The notes under the pieces: model-generated
What the model was told of the DNA's origin: nothing
Seen by the model: only the letters and a program-made list of their open reading frames with translations
The model's database searches: none
Translations under genes and position numbers: made by a program
Shown: piece after piece, positions 51,601 to 63,199 of the stretch
Numbering within the stretch: position 1 is the stretch's first letter
Layout of the letters: every line of letters begins with the position of its first letter
DNA from: Struthio camelus
Lineage: Eukaryota; Chordata; Aves; Struthioniformes; Struthionidae
Direction: 5' to 3'
Assembly (NCBI RefSeq): GCF_040807025.1
Contig: NC_090954.1
Location: 13,471,501 to 13,535,500, forward strand
DNA length: 64,000 nucleotides

Positions 51601-54600
51601 AAAACCCTCTTCACCTACCCTAGTCTCTAGGCCACTAACAGCCAAAAGAGCAGCTGCTGGGGAATTGCAAATCATTGGCCAGCACCTTGGTTCCCAGCTC
51701 TCCCTTGTCACAAGCTTACTAAGATAAAGAGACAGCTAAAAATACAATTTTCCCTGAGAAGCAATTCCTGGAGCTGTCACAGGGACATTAGACAAGTGGA
51801 AAGTGTTGGGTCTGCCTTGTGCAGTGGAAGGGGAGGTGTGTGGTAGGGTGTTTTCCCTCATGATGTTCTGCTGAAACTGGAGGCTTGTTGGCAGGAAGCA
51901 CTGCTGTAGGAGTCTAGTAGAGGAATGGAAGTAAAACAGCGAACAGAAGGCCCCAGATCCCAGTGCCTGCCAAGGAACAGGTTAACCAAAATGTTTTGGA
52001 GACTAGAGACATTCAACATGCCAGAACACACAAAGAAAATCAATGTCACCTTGCCACAGGTTAGCCCGCCAGCTGCCACCCTCCCACGTGGGACTATGAC
52101 AGCCAAGCTGAAACACCTCAGGCCTTGCCCCTTCTTTTTGGGCACAAGAGGATCCTGGCAGAAAGCAAGGTGGTCAGTGCTGATCCCATGGTCCCCCAGG
52201 CCAGGGCAGGCTGGCGGGGTTTTCCACGGATGCAGCAGCCCTGAAGCCCTCAGCTCCGGACACAATGTCTCCTCCCGCCTGCGCGCCAGCAGGGAGGAGT
52301 GACTCCAGCCTCTCCAGGCCAGGTGTTTAGGTACCATGAGGAAAAGGCTGAAAAAAAGGCTTTAAGGGCCCCTTTCACCAAATCAGTGGCACATTTCATC
52401 ATTGGGTTCTCCGGAGAGGAGCTGGGATTTGGACTGAGAATCATAACTTTTCCAGATGTCCCTGCACTCACGCAGCCCTTCCTGTTGGAAGAGCCAAGCA
52501 CGGAGGCTGGAAAGTTTTGCCATACCAAGCAAAGTACCTCCAGCCTTTGTGTATGGCTGCACCAGAAAAGCTGAAGCACAAAATCCCAGGAGAGCTCCCT
52601 CTCTGCCTGTCTCCACAGGAGACAGCCAAAGACCAAAAAAAGTCAGTGGCTTGTTTGGATACATCCTCCTTGCTCTTCTCTCGGTGTCGTTTTGCACCTG
52701 CCCCTTCCCAACACATCTTCAGCCCCACGCCTGGCTGGAAACGCCCTCAGATACAAACCAGAGAAGGGAAGCTCGCTAGGACCACCTCCATCCGTCCCTG
52801 TCCAAGTGGGTTGCACATGCCTGGGCAACCAAAGAGACACCCCCAAAATCAAACACAGTCATAAAAGGTAGAAAGAAAGTGGACAGCAGTGCGTCTGCAT
52901 GTGCAAAGGCAGAGAGGCGCAGGGTAGCGCTGTTTACACCTTACTGCTCTATAGCAGGGACACGCTCGGCTGTGCGGTGTTTCATCATGACACGATACTG
53001 AAAGAAACGTTAATCATTCTCCGTTCACTCCAGCCTAGTTTTTGACTTGTGAGGCATCTCTTTTCTTCTGTTTAAATTACCACCAACAGCGCATTAAAAC
53101 ATGTCCTGTTTTAAGGTAGTGACAGTTCGACACAGAAAGAAAAGGGAAAAAAACAAAAACAACTTTTAACAAAAAATGTGTTTAACTGCAATGGGTCTTC
53201 CACCCTCATTCAAAACCAATTCCGAAATGAAACAAAACAAAACCAAAACAGACTCACTGGCTTCACATATACATAGGAAACGGGAAAGGCTGGACGTTTC
53301 TGAGCTTTCCAGTTATTCCACACGTGCCCTGCAAAGCCCTGACACCAGCGGCCGGCAAAGCCCTGCACTCGTCCCTGCCATAGCCAGGAGACAGCAGCGC
53401 CAAGGAGGACGTGACAGCTCCAGGCAGAAACGGGAGGAAATTCCTGGGTTGCAGCTGCAGGTGGGATCATAAAGCAAACACCAGCAGGAGAAGGCAAGCC
53501 AACAGGAGAGCTTGGAGACAGGCAGGATCGGGGTCTCAGCTCAGGGTGAGATCAGGACAAAAAGCCCTATGGGGAGATTCTGGCTCCGCCGTATCCAAAC
53601 GTCGACGCTCTCTGAGATGGACAGGCATCAAGAAACGGTTGCATCGCTGTCACCTTTTCCATCCTCCCAAAGAGGAGTGCCGACACTGGTAAAGGGAGGA
53701 CGCTCGACCACCCTGCTGGAGGCCAACTGTTTTTTTTTTTCTACCATATAAAACCATGGACCTTTTTTTCTATTGTTTAATTTACTCCATCTCCACCTAT
53801 GGCAAGTTCACTCAGAAACGAAGAACTTATTTCCTATTGAATTCATCTTGGTTGTTTTATCTGGGAAACAACAACTTCCTCTGCTATGGTCCCCAAGCAC
53901 AGTTGACAGGAGCAGACATGGTGCTGTTTATCTCCCTGTTTATGTCTCAGCCCCCAAAAGAGTCAGCCCAGCCCTGGTTTAAAAAAAAACAAAAAACAAA
54001 AAACAAACCCAACTCTCTCAAGATTAAAGTAACAAAGGTGCTGCTTTATTGCTGGAAGAGCTGCTGTTTTAAGGCTCTCCATGACAGAGCAGCATTGCAC
54101 TCTGCAAGAGCGTTGCGCCAGCAGAGCGCTGGCTTTCCAAGCCCCCCAAGCACAGGTAACATGAGGAACGCGTTCCCCGTGTCACATCGCAGCAGTACCC
54201 GGACAAGAACATGGGAAGGGAAGGCCATTGCCCCTAGGAGGTTGCAATGGGATCCTGTTGCTCAGTCTCAGCTTTGCTCATTTCAGTATCAGCAGGAGCG
54301 AATCTGCTGCCACAGACACAAAACACTGGCCTCCAAGTCAACCAAAGACTTCCTAAAGACTCTGAAAGATCACCAAGCCAGCAAGGCTTCTCAGTCACCA
54401 ATAAGACAGTACTCGCTGGCTCCCTCCCATCAGCAAGGGGCAACCTGGCTGCATAGTGATGGAGTCAAAACCCAGAAGATTTGCACTCCCCCCAACAAAA
54501 CAAAACAAACAAAAACCAAAAAACAGATGTACATTAAAGCTCAAGGAATTCACTTGTAGCTGACTTAGGTAGGATTCCTTCCAGTGGGGACTATAAGGTG

Positions 54601-56020
54601 CTTTATGGAGACTCCAGTCAGAAAGGCAGTGCAGTGCTACACAAAGAGGGCGGAACATTAAACCAGTGCCCAGCTACACTGTTCCAATTCCCTTTAATCC
54701 TTTATTACTTTTATTTGATGCCATTTCTGCTCCTCCAGAGTAGCGACATTTTCGGCCTTACTACCTGTGCCCTTTGCACTGACTTTTGCAGAAGCAGTTT
54801 GTATCTTCTACCCCAAGCTGTTCAGCAGTGCCCACTGCAAAGGGCAGGAGCCAATCGCAGCCTGATGACCAGACAGCGGTAGAGTCGACGCATTCATGTT
54901 CACCCCTGCCTAACGCTTACCGCTTCCTTCTTCTCTTCCAGAGTTCCCAGCACAGCACACAAGAAGAAGGAAGAATTGAGAGATATTAAGGGATTTAAGG
55001 CTCAATGGAGCCAAGAGACTTTCTCTGAAGGCCTTTTCATGCCGCAAGGCCACACTGAGGGTGGTGGGTTTGGGAAAGAAAGCCTTGCTCCACGTCACCC
55101 GGTTCCCAATCTTCTTACTCCTCGTAAAGCATCATGAGCTGGGAAGCAGCAAAAATACAGAAGAAAAGCCCAGATCACCTCCAAAACACAGGCTGGCTCA
55201 GGGAGCTGGCGTCTCGGCCGCCCCCTCGCCCGGCAGTCCCACACGGTCTCTTCCCAGGGGCGATGCGCCGCAGGCTGCTGTCAACACCGCTGGCGGGCAG
55301 CTGACTCACTCAGGACATCCTGGGAGAAACTGCGGCTCCGGTGAGCTCTCGCTCCGGACCCCGCGCCCAGCGCCTTGGCGAGGGCGCCCAGCGGCTGCTG
55401 GGGCTGGGGCAGCGCGTGGCGGCAGGGCAGCGGGATCACCCGGTCCTCCCGCGGGCGACGCTCCGGGCCGCGTCGCCCGCCCGTCCCCGTGGCGGCGGGG
55501 CGCCTCCATCCCGCGCCCTCCCCGGCCCGCTCCACGGGGCGGCGGCCGGCCCAGGCCAACGCCCGCTCCCCGTCCTGCTCCGGCCCGCGGCCCGCGGGCA
55601 GCCGAGGCCAGCGCCCCCCGGCACCCCGGGGCGCCCGCCGCCCCCGGTGTCCCCGGCGTCGGGCCGGGCCCCGAGCGGCGGCGGCCGGGCCGGGCCGAGG
55701 CGCGGGCAGCCGCGGGAGCTGCCGCCGGGGCCTGCTCGGCGGGGCGGGCTGCCGCCGCCCCCGCGCCGGGAGCCCCTGCCGCGGGCGCCCCCCCCGGCCC
55801 GGCGCTTTGGCCGCGCGGGGAAGGAGGCAGGGAGGGAGGCAGGGAGGGAAAGACGGGCGGCAGCGGCCAGGCCGAGCCGAGCCGGCGCCGGGCCACGGCG
55901 GGGCGGGCGCGGCGGCTCCCGGGCCGCGCTGCCCCGCGCCCTTTGTCTGCGCCGCCCCGCGCCGGCCGCGGGCGCCCTCCCGCCCCGGCCCCGGCCCCGG
56001 CCCCGTACCTGCATGCCCCG

Positions 56021-56060
56021 TGCCGTGCCGTGCCGTGCCGTGCCGTGCCGTGCCGTGCCG
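56021..56060. repeat. Pentanucleotide microsatellite (TGCCG)8
   Basis: Eight perfect copies of TGCCG on the plus strand (CGGCA on the minus strand), within the CpG island next to the candidate exon 1 donor. Confidence 0.95.
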
Positions 56061-56150
56061 CCTCGCCTCTGCTCCACGCCACTCCGCTCCGCCCCGCCGC
56101 CGGGTGCGCCGCGCCGCCAGGCCGCTGCCGCCGCCCGGCTGGGCTCAGCT

Positions 56151-56195
56151 CGGCCCGGCCCGGCCCGGCCCGGCTCGGCTCGGCTCGGCTCGGCC
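56151..56195. repeat. CGGCC/CGGCT pentamer tract
   Basis: About four CGGCC units are followed by about four CGGCT units and a CGGCC. It lies 90 bp from the TGCCG array. On the minus strand the tract reads as G-rich pentamers. Confidence 0.9.
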
Positions 56196-56310
56196 CGCCC
56201 CGCCGGCCGCGGCCTGGCCCCGCCCCGCCCCGCCGGCCGCGCCCCCGAGGACGCACCGCGGAGCGCCCCCGGCGGCGGCGCCCATCGCCCCCCGCAGCGG
56301 GGCCCCCCCC

Positions 56311-56366
56311 GGCAGGACCCCTGGCCCCCGGCAGGACCCCTGGCCCCCGGCAGGACCCCTGGCCCC
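56311..56366. repeat. 19-bp tandem repeat, three copies
   Basis: The unit GGCAGGACCCCTGGCCCCC is repeated at 56311, 56330 and 56349 (the last copy one base short). It sits inside the CpG island. Confidence 0.9.
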
Positions 56367-57489
56367 GGCAGCCAGCGCCCTCTGGCAGGTCGCCTGCCTG
56401 GCGGGGCGGGAGCGCCTCTCGCTCTGTGTCGCGCCGGGCCGGGGGCCGCGTCCAGTCAAGCGATGGCCCCCCCGGCGGAAGGGCTGCCTGCGGGCCGCCG
56501 AGGGGCCTGCCGACCTGCTGGGCCCCGAGACGCGTCCTTGGGGCCCGGCTCTCACAGCTGCTCCCCGGCTGCGATGCGACGCGACGCCACCCCACGGCGC
56601 GTCCCGAAGGGCCAGGCCTAGGCAGCGCGCCGCCCCGGCCTCCGGGCCTGGGGCTGGCGTCTCCTCCGAAGATGGCTTTTGTCTGTCTCTCGGCGCGTTT
56701 GCGTGCGCGCTCCGCGTCCGGTTTTTGAAGCCAGCGAAGGCTGAGGCCCTCCCCGCCCTCCTGCCCACCGCAGCCCCGGGGCACCTTGGTTTCGGAGCGC
56801 TGGCGCGCCGGCTTCCCTGGCTCCGAGACGAGCTCGGGGTGCTCGCTGGAGTCGACGGCCGGCCGGGCCGCAGGCCGGCGCGCACGCACCCGAAACGCCC
56901 CTGGTAGTGGGGAGAAGCAGGCGCCAGCCAGCTCCCGGGCTCCGTCCCGGCCCCACAGGCCTGCAGGGACGCCCGCCGGCCCGGCCGAGGGAAGGTGCCA
57001 GCAGTCGTCGTCCGCCGCCGGGCCCTGTCTCACCAGGCCGCGACGTGCGGCCGCGGCCGCCCCCCCGCCCGGCTGCAGAGGGGCCGCGGGTAGCGCGGGC
57101 TCCGGGGCGGGAGGGGAAGCGCCGGGAAGGAGAGGAGCTGATTCAGAGACCGAGAAACAACTCAGAAGGGAGGAGGGAGCCGCTGGGAGCCCCCCGCCCC
57201 TCCGAGCCCTCCCCAGGGCCCTGCGCTGCCGTCCTGGGGTTTGACGCCCTCGCATGTGGCGGCGGATGCCTCGCCAAGGCGTTTCCAAGCAGCGCTGAGA
57301 ATAAAACACCTTCTCCGAGATCTCCCGACATCCCTTCCGAGGCGCGACAGGAACAGGCCAGGTCTGCGCCGCGTTGTCCAGCGCGGCGTGAAGACCCCAC
57401 GAGGTTTCGCCTCCAGCCCGCAGGGACGAGATGCGGCAGAGGATCTGTTTGGAATTTGGCTTTGGCGCGGTACCCTGGGAGAGCTTCCC

Positions 57490-58650
57490 ACTTAATAGGA
57501 GGCAAGGAAGCCATTTTAATCAAATGAAACAAGCAGATAAACAAAAAGGGAAAAAAAAGGAAATAATAGTGAAGGAGAAGCAAAGAACTGCAGGCAATTA
57601 TGACTACAGATTTACTAATGCACTCCAAAGCCTTCATGGAAGTTAAATACTTCTTATCCTTAAACATTTCACTTCCCTCAGATGTCTTTTCTTCAAAAAT
57701 CTTTGAGTATCTTGCCTAAGCGCAAGTAACTTGAAAGCTTAGAAAACAGAAAGGGGCAAACAGGAAGTTTTTCAACTCTGAACTGCTGTAAAGTGTATTG
57801 AGGGGATTTTTTTCATCTTTAAATGATTTTTAGGCTCAGCTTGAAAATGTATCTGCAGTACGAGCAGCTTACTGAGGCACTGCTAACCTCTGTCAGAATT
57901 TTAGTAGAGGAGATTCATGTACAAAATCATCATGCAAAAAGCCAACAATGAGTAATAAAAATACACATGCAAAACTCTGAGGACAATCTCCAGAATTCAC
58001 CGTCTCCAGTGGTAAAGTTTTCCACTGACTAGTTACTTTTGAGAAAAAGGAATTTGTTGAACACTTGGTTTGGCATTTGCAAATACATTCTTTTTAAAGA
58101 ATGACTTACCCACTGGAAACAGAAGTTTTTTCAGAAAGACACTTATATTTATTAATAGCAGTTTTAACATTTTGCATGAATATCAGACAGCTTTTTTTCC
58201 TGTTTCTTTCTGAAAATACAAAGGAAACCAGTTCCTTTCCTGCATAATTTGACTCACAGGCTCTTTTTCAGTACATCTGTGGGAAAGAAGTTTAGCAGTT
58301 TTCTTCTGCATTGTCTCCAATTTATTAATCAACACCTTCACTTTCCTACTGAGTTAAAGCCAAATTATGGTCCCATTGAAGTCAATGGCAGCACTTCCAC
58401 TGACTTCATTAGGACCAGAAACTGATTCCTGAAGTCTTTGCCAATTCCTTAAGTGCTTTAACTTCAATGTCAGAGATTTCTTTTTTAATCTTCTTACGTC
58501 TGTTTCTGACACATCATTTCACATGTGTGCGTGCACAAACTGCATTTCTAAAACTAAAAAAGTCCAATAGCCTTAAAAGCAAATGGAAAATACTGCTTTT
58601 TCTTTTTACCTATGAATGGCTGCATTCAAAGTTCTGAGTTTCTCTTTCTC
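57490..58650. other. AT-rich flank beside the 56-kb CpG island
   Basis: A sharp switch from GC-rich to AT-rich at about 57490. Many A/T runs, no gene. It contains the inverted repeat at 58368-58417. Confidence 0.6.
58368..58417. repeat. Hairpin-like inverted repeat, remnant of an old interspersed element
   Basis: Arms at 58368-58388 and 58397-58417 match at 18 of 21 positions when one is reverse-complemented, with an 8-base loop. The core CATTGAAGTCAATGG is a word seen in old amniote repeats. Confidence 0.75.
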
Positions 58651-61600
58651 AGCATTATTAGAGAGGGAGAAAAGCTGCCATTTTGAGGGGCCTGGAGCCT
58701 GAGGCTGTTGCCTATCAGCACTGCGAGAGCCCTGAGTTCAGACCTCTGCTCTGTTCCAGGACAGCAAGAGTTCAACCTCCAGGAATAGTTTTGGCCTCTT
58801 TCAGGTCTGGTCTCTGTTTTGAGACCACCACTGAGGCTGTCAGTCTGGTGGCGGTGTTTAGTGAGTGGCTCGTGGGAACCAAACAGAGCCACGGGAACAA
58901 TAATGATTTTCAAGTGCCAAAAACTCCTGCCTGCAGAAAGCCCTGAGCTGGGGGTTTCACAGGTCAGGCCAGTGGCTTCCCACTGACCCGATCCCAGCCA
59001 GAACCAGTTTACATCAGGGCCAAGCCTGGACAGGATAAAAGGTCAAGAGCAGCATTTCCATTTATGTTGGCTCTCAGGCTCGCTTTTTGTTTAGTCACTG
59101 GCTGAGTTATGAATTCCGCCTGCAGCGTCACTGTGTCTGTGGGTTTCCCATGGGCTGGGGAGGCTATTACCAAGGAGCAGCTGGAATTTTAATTACCCAT
59201 TAAGAGCTAAATCTGGGGGATTTCTTGATGCAAACACACATCGTCTCTGGCACTGACCCCACCGTGGCCTGAGCATCCTTCGCAGCCAGGCTGGAGGATG
59301 CATTCCTTCCAGCCACTACCGGGTGCCTCCCTCATCACTCATCCCAGCCTGGGACTTGGCTGTCCAGCAACAATGGGAAGGTCCTCAGTCCTGTCCTTGG
59401 CAGCTAGAAAAGCCTGCTCGTGGCTGGCGTTTGGGCCCCGGGAGTGTTTTGCAGAGCTGGCAGTTCCCTTATCGACTCACCAGGACTGGTGCAAAGCCTG
59501 GAGCAAAGAGAAAGAGAAGGATTCGCCCCTGAGAGTGGAAAAAACACCCATCCCGCACAGTGCCTTGAACGACTTGGTGCAGGCTGCCTCCCAGCTGCTG
59601 TGGGCAGCATTGGATTTCGATTTTTTTTTTTCTTCTAGAAGCTCATCTGGAGCCCTGGTTATCTCAGCCTGCTACTCCAAAGGGAAGGCTTGCCCGCTTC
59701 CTTGCATCTGTTTCACAAAAATATCTGTAGGCTGGTGCGAGCCTCATGGAGGATCTTTGCAGTCTGCTCCACACTGCCTTCCACACACACACATGGTTCC
59801 TCTTTGCAGCCCTCCCACTCTGCCCTGGGAGAAATCCATCCAGCCTAGTTCGCAGCCCTGCTCCCCGTGCACCCTTCTCCTTCCTCATGGCTGTTTCTCA
59901 GACAGGCCACCCACAAGCACGAACACTACGGCACATGGGGCTGCCTGCAGGCTGATGCTGGCTGACCTCTGCAATGCTCGCCTGCTGCTAGCGGAAACGA
60001 CCAGCGTCCCCACAGGGCCCTGGATGATGAGGAGCGGGAGAAAAGGCCAAAGGAGGAGAGAAAAATTCTCAAGGAGGTGAGATTCAGGGTGGGGGGAAAG
60101 GCAAACGGAAGGAAATTCATCCCCTCAAATCAGCGCCCCTCAAGTCTGAGTAAAAACAGGGTGTAGGAGAGTCCCTGCCCTCGAGACTTGGGCTAGAGCA
60201 GAAGGCAGGAAAATGACAGGTAGGTGAAAGAGAGAAACAGCCTTGCCCAGGCCATGAGCCTCCTCTTTCCCCGCTGCATTCAAATCAGGCCTTGGCCAGC
60301 GTCATTGGAGCCAACAGCTGGAATTACAGCAGTCCCGTTGATGTATATTTTAAGAGACTCTCATTCAATATTCAAATAGGAAGATCCCTGATGCAGCACC
60401 AAACTGCTAACGAAGAGAGGAGCAGGCAAGGGTAACCCACCGGGTCAAAGTGGGTGTTATCTTGGTGGCTGGGAGCACAGAAAGCTTTCCTAGGGATGAA
60501 GCCCAGCACAGTGAGGCGCGAGAGAGCAGAGAGACCTCATGGACCAAACCTCTTCTCCTGGTCACAGCTGAGAACTGCATCCTGGAGGGACCTTGGATGC
60601 TGGCCTGAGAAGGGAAAAGATGCCTCAAAAGAAGAGGGCAGCCTCGCAGGGCATATGGAAGCTCCCCTAAGAAATGCAATGCCCAGAGCTGCTCAGCTCT
60701 CCTGACTGATGAGATTCCAGTGCCAGATCTCCCCTAGATTTTGCTGTAATGATTTTGCCCAGAACCCTTCCTGTCTTCCCTTTCACAGTCCCACACTGTC
60801 CTGCAGCCAGGAAGTTTTCTGTCCAAGCGCCCTCTGTCTCCCACAACACAGTGTCTGAGCACATGGATTAAGCAGAAGCCTGCCTCTCCTGTCCTGTGAT
60901 GCAAGGAGAGCCACCTTCATCCCATCACTTCCCAGCGCTCTCTAGGCTTGCTGTTTTTTTCCTCCAGCCCCCTGGGGCACCCAGTTCAGCAGGAGCATCA
61001 GAAGCAGAAGGCTATGCTATATGAGCGATTTGGCGGCAGACACACTCATTGCACCAATCTCTTTTCATGTCAATGTTTCCGTAGGACAAAAAAGCACCAG
61101 GCACCGGAGGGGGTTCAAAAGTTTCCCATGGACCAGCAGTGAATATTCTCATTCAAAGAGAAGTGTTGGGCCCTCCGTGTAGAAGTGTTTTCAGGCCTTT
61201 GGATCGTGCAAAACCTTCCAGTGGGAAAACTACAGGCAGCCTCCCTAATATCTCATCTCCAGCCATCTGCTTCTCCTCTGGCCCTGAGTTTCAACCATCT
61301 CTGAATACGACCTCCTGGCTGCAGATCTGAATGCTCGTCAGCCTTCCCCACATACGCACCAACCATAAGTTTCTGTGCCAACATCAGGCAGCAGGGCGGG
61401 CTCCAGGTTTGCTACCTGCAACCCAGTCCTGCATGGCTCTGATCAGTCTTTGCTTCCACTAAGGGCTTAGCAGTGGAGGCAGCCAAAACCATGGAGGAGG
61501 CATTTAGAAACAGGGCAGGATCAGGCCTAGGAAGAATATTGCAAGTCCTATTAAGTCAGGTTCAGTCTGCCTTTTTTCAAAGGTCCTCTTTGATGTTTCC

Positions 61601-62860
61601 TACTTTTACTCTCCTGAGCCCTATTTAAATCAGTTGGAAACAGAAAACATTCACTTGCTGGATTGCCTTAATGTAAAACTTTACAAATTTACATTCTATT
61701 TGCTGTAGAGGTAGAACAAATCTCCCCTGAAAACTGTTCTAGGAGGGAGTCCCTGCACCATCATTCACAGCTACAAAGTCTGTGCCACTTACATCAGCCT
61801 TCTGACTTCCCAACAGAGAATCAGGTGTATTAAAATCTTTCCCATTAGCTCCTGAAGACAAAATGCTCCAAAGACTTACACATATTAATATCTCTGCATA
61901 CACTCCCTTGTGAGCAAAATTGCTGAGGACCTCCTCGTACTCTTACACAGATAAATTTTCTGTGAGAATGACAGAAGTGTTGTGCAGCTGGCTCTTAGAG
62001 AAGGGAGTAAGGCAGCTATTAACGGTATTAGAAACCTATTTGATTTCTGCAGAAAATTCTTAACATAAAGAATCATGTACAGCTGGGCTACGTTAGCAGG
62101 TAAGCCTTGGCTACGATTCTCCTGGGATCAGAGAGCTGAACAAAGGCGCTGAGAGTCTAAGATGTCAATAGAGATCTTGACTGTAAAGAGTCTCTCTGTT
62201 TGGTTTTCTTTAATGGGTCAGGCAAGGTCACTGCACATTAAGCTTGGGCTTTAAGGTCTTAATCGACAGCCTTGAATTGAGTGGTAGCCTTTCTCCTGGA
62301 TGAAGACATTAAGCTTAGACCTGGTGCTGTCAATAGCTGTGAGTTACCCGATGGCACTAGGGGTTAAGAGCAAAGCAGAGTCTTGCACTCCCCACTTGAA
62401 GCCTGTTCTTGCAGAAGTGTCAGACTTTCTTGGCTTCAGTAAGGACAAGATTACCCCCTGCTGCGGGCTTGGTGCCCACTTGCACTGTGGGTGGATGGGA
62501 TTGGGGTGAAGAGGGAGAAAGGATGCTTTCCTGCAGAAGGACCTGGGACGTTTCTAGTGGATGGGAGCGAAGGCTTCTGTCTGAACTTATTTTACAGACA
62601 AGCAATCTAGGCAACTGCTTGGGCCCCCATGACACAGGGGAGAGCTTGCTGCGCTCAGCCGTCCGATAGCAGACTGAGCAGGGAACAACTTGTGCCTTAG
62701 CCTCTGCCCAGGGCCGTCCTGGGACGGATGCCAACTTTGTCTTGGGTGAGGACTGACTGTAGCTGCTTGGCCAGGAGGGACCTGGGGGCCCATCTGCATG
62801 CAGATATTATACCAATTTCCTTCCGATTGTTTTTTTAAAACCAATTCAGGCCTGCATTTT
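58650..62860. other. Intergenic stretch, no gene seen
   Basis: Unique sequence of mixed composition. The open frame of 260 codons at 59298-60080 on the plus strand shows no recognisable domain, includes a T-run-encoded FDFFFSS stretch and is probably chance. Confidence 0.55.
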
Positions 62861-63120
62861 AAAGCTCTCCTGGCGTAACTCTGTCAGGAACACAGACATA
62901 ACGATGCTGAGGAAAGCCCTGGGGTGGACGTAGTTATACCGGTATTAAGTGCTTTCTCCCAGTCTCATTTATCTTGCTTCACTGAACTGGAATAAGCTAT
63001 GCTGGCATAAGCATTTTATACTGGGGGCACTTGCCACATTAGCTACGTTAGCATAATTCAAACGGCAAAACTTGTGCGTGTACACAAAGCCCGAGTTAAA
63101 CTGATACAAACCTCTAGGCA
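62860..63120. mobile_element. Possible relic of a nonautonomous DNA transposon
   Basis: Words such as AGTTATACCGGTATTAAG, TATGCTGGCATAAGC and GTGTACACAAAGCCC resemble the internal and terminal sequence of hAT-like nonautonomous elements known from sauropsids. I see no clear terminal inverted repeats or 8-bp duplication, so this is tentative. Confidence 0.35.
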
Positions 63121-63199
63121 GCAGTTTCTATTTCAGGTTGGCTTCTGTCAATTAAACCTAGCTTAAAATAAGAGTCGCCTCTCGGCCTTTTGCAAGGGC

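Larger units (their letters stand above)
34260..55200 (-). other. Probable NDST1 long first intron, no gene seen
   Basis: About 21 kb of mostly unique sequence with no exon-like homology on either strand. It holds simple tracts (A run 46792-46814; CAAAA-type tracts near 53150-53170, 53980-54010 and 54497-54525) and one palindromic repeat near 48.5 kb. If transcription starts at the 34-kb island instead, this is 5' flank. Confidence 0.45.
56009..56200 (-). other. Candidate NDST1 noncoding exon 1 (end at donor 56009)
   Basis: Minus-strand GCATGCAG/GTACGG at 56016-56003 is a close match to the donor consensus within the big CpG island. The upstream boundary (transcription start) is not determined; 56200 is only a placeholder. 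The exon would contain the CGGCA pentamer array and an ATG five bases before the junction. Confidence 0.3.
55200..57480. promoter_or_regulatory. Large CpG island, candidate main NDST1 promoter
   Basis: The strongest CpG island of the window, very GC-rich with dense CG dinucleotides for about 2 kb. Long open frames here on both strands are low-complexity Pro/Arg/Gly/Ala and not genes. It lies about 25 kb upstream of the NDST1 start in the correct orientation and holds a good minus-strand splice donor at 56009. Expected for a broadly expressed gene with a distant noncoding first exon (inference). Confidence 0.6.

Noticed and set aside
55306-57309. 667-codon minus-strand and 555-codon plus-strand open frames
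   Set aside because: Opposite-strand overlapping low-complexity frames across a CpG island with tandem repeats; typical chance frames in GC-rich DNA.
59298-60080. 260-codon plus-strand open frame
   Set aside because: No recognisable domain, passes through a T-run and CA-rich tract, no flanking exon signals examined that support it.
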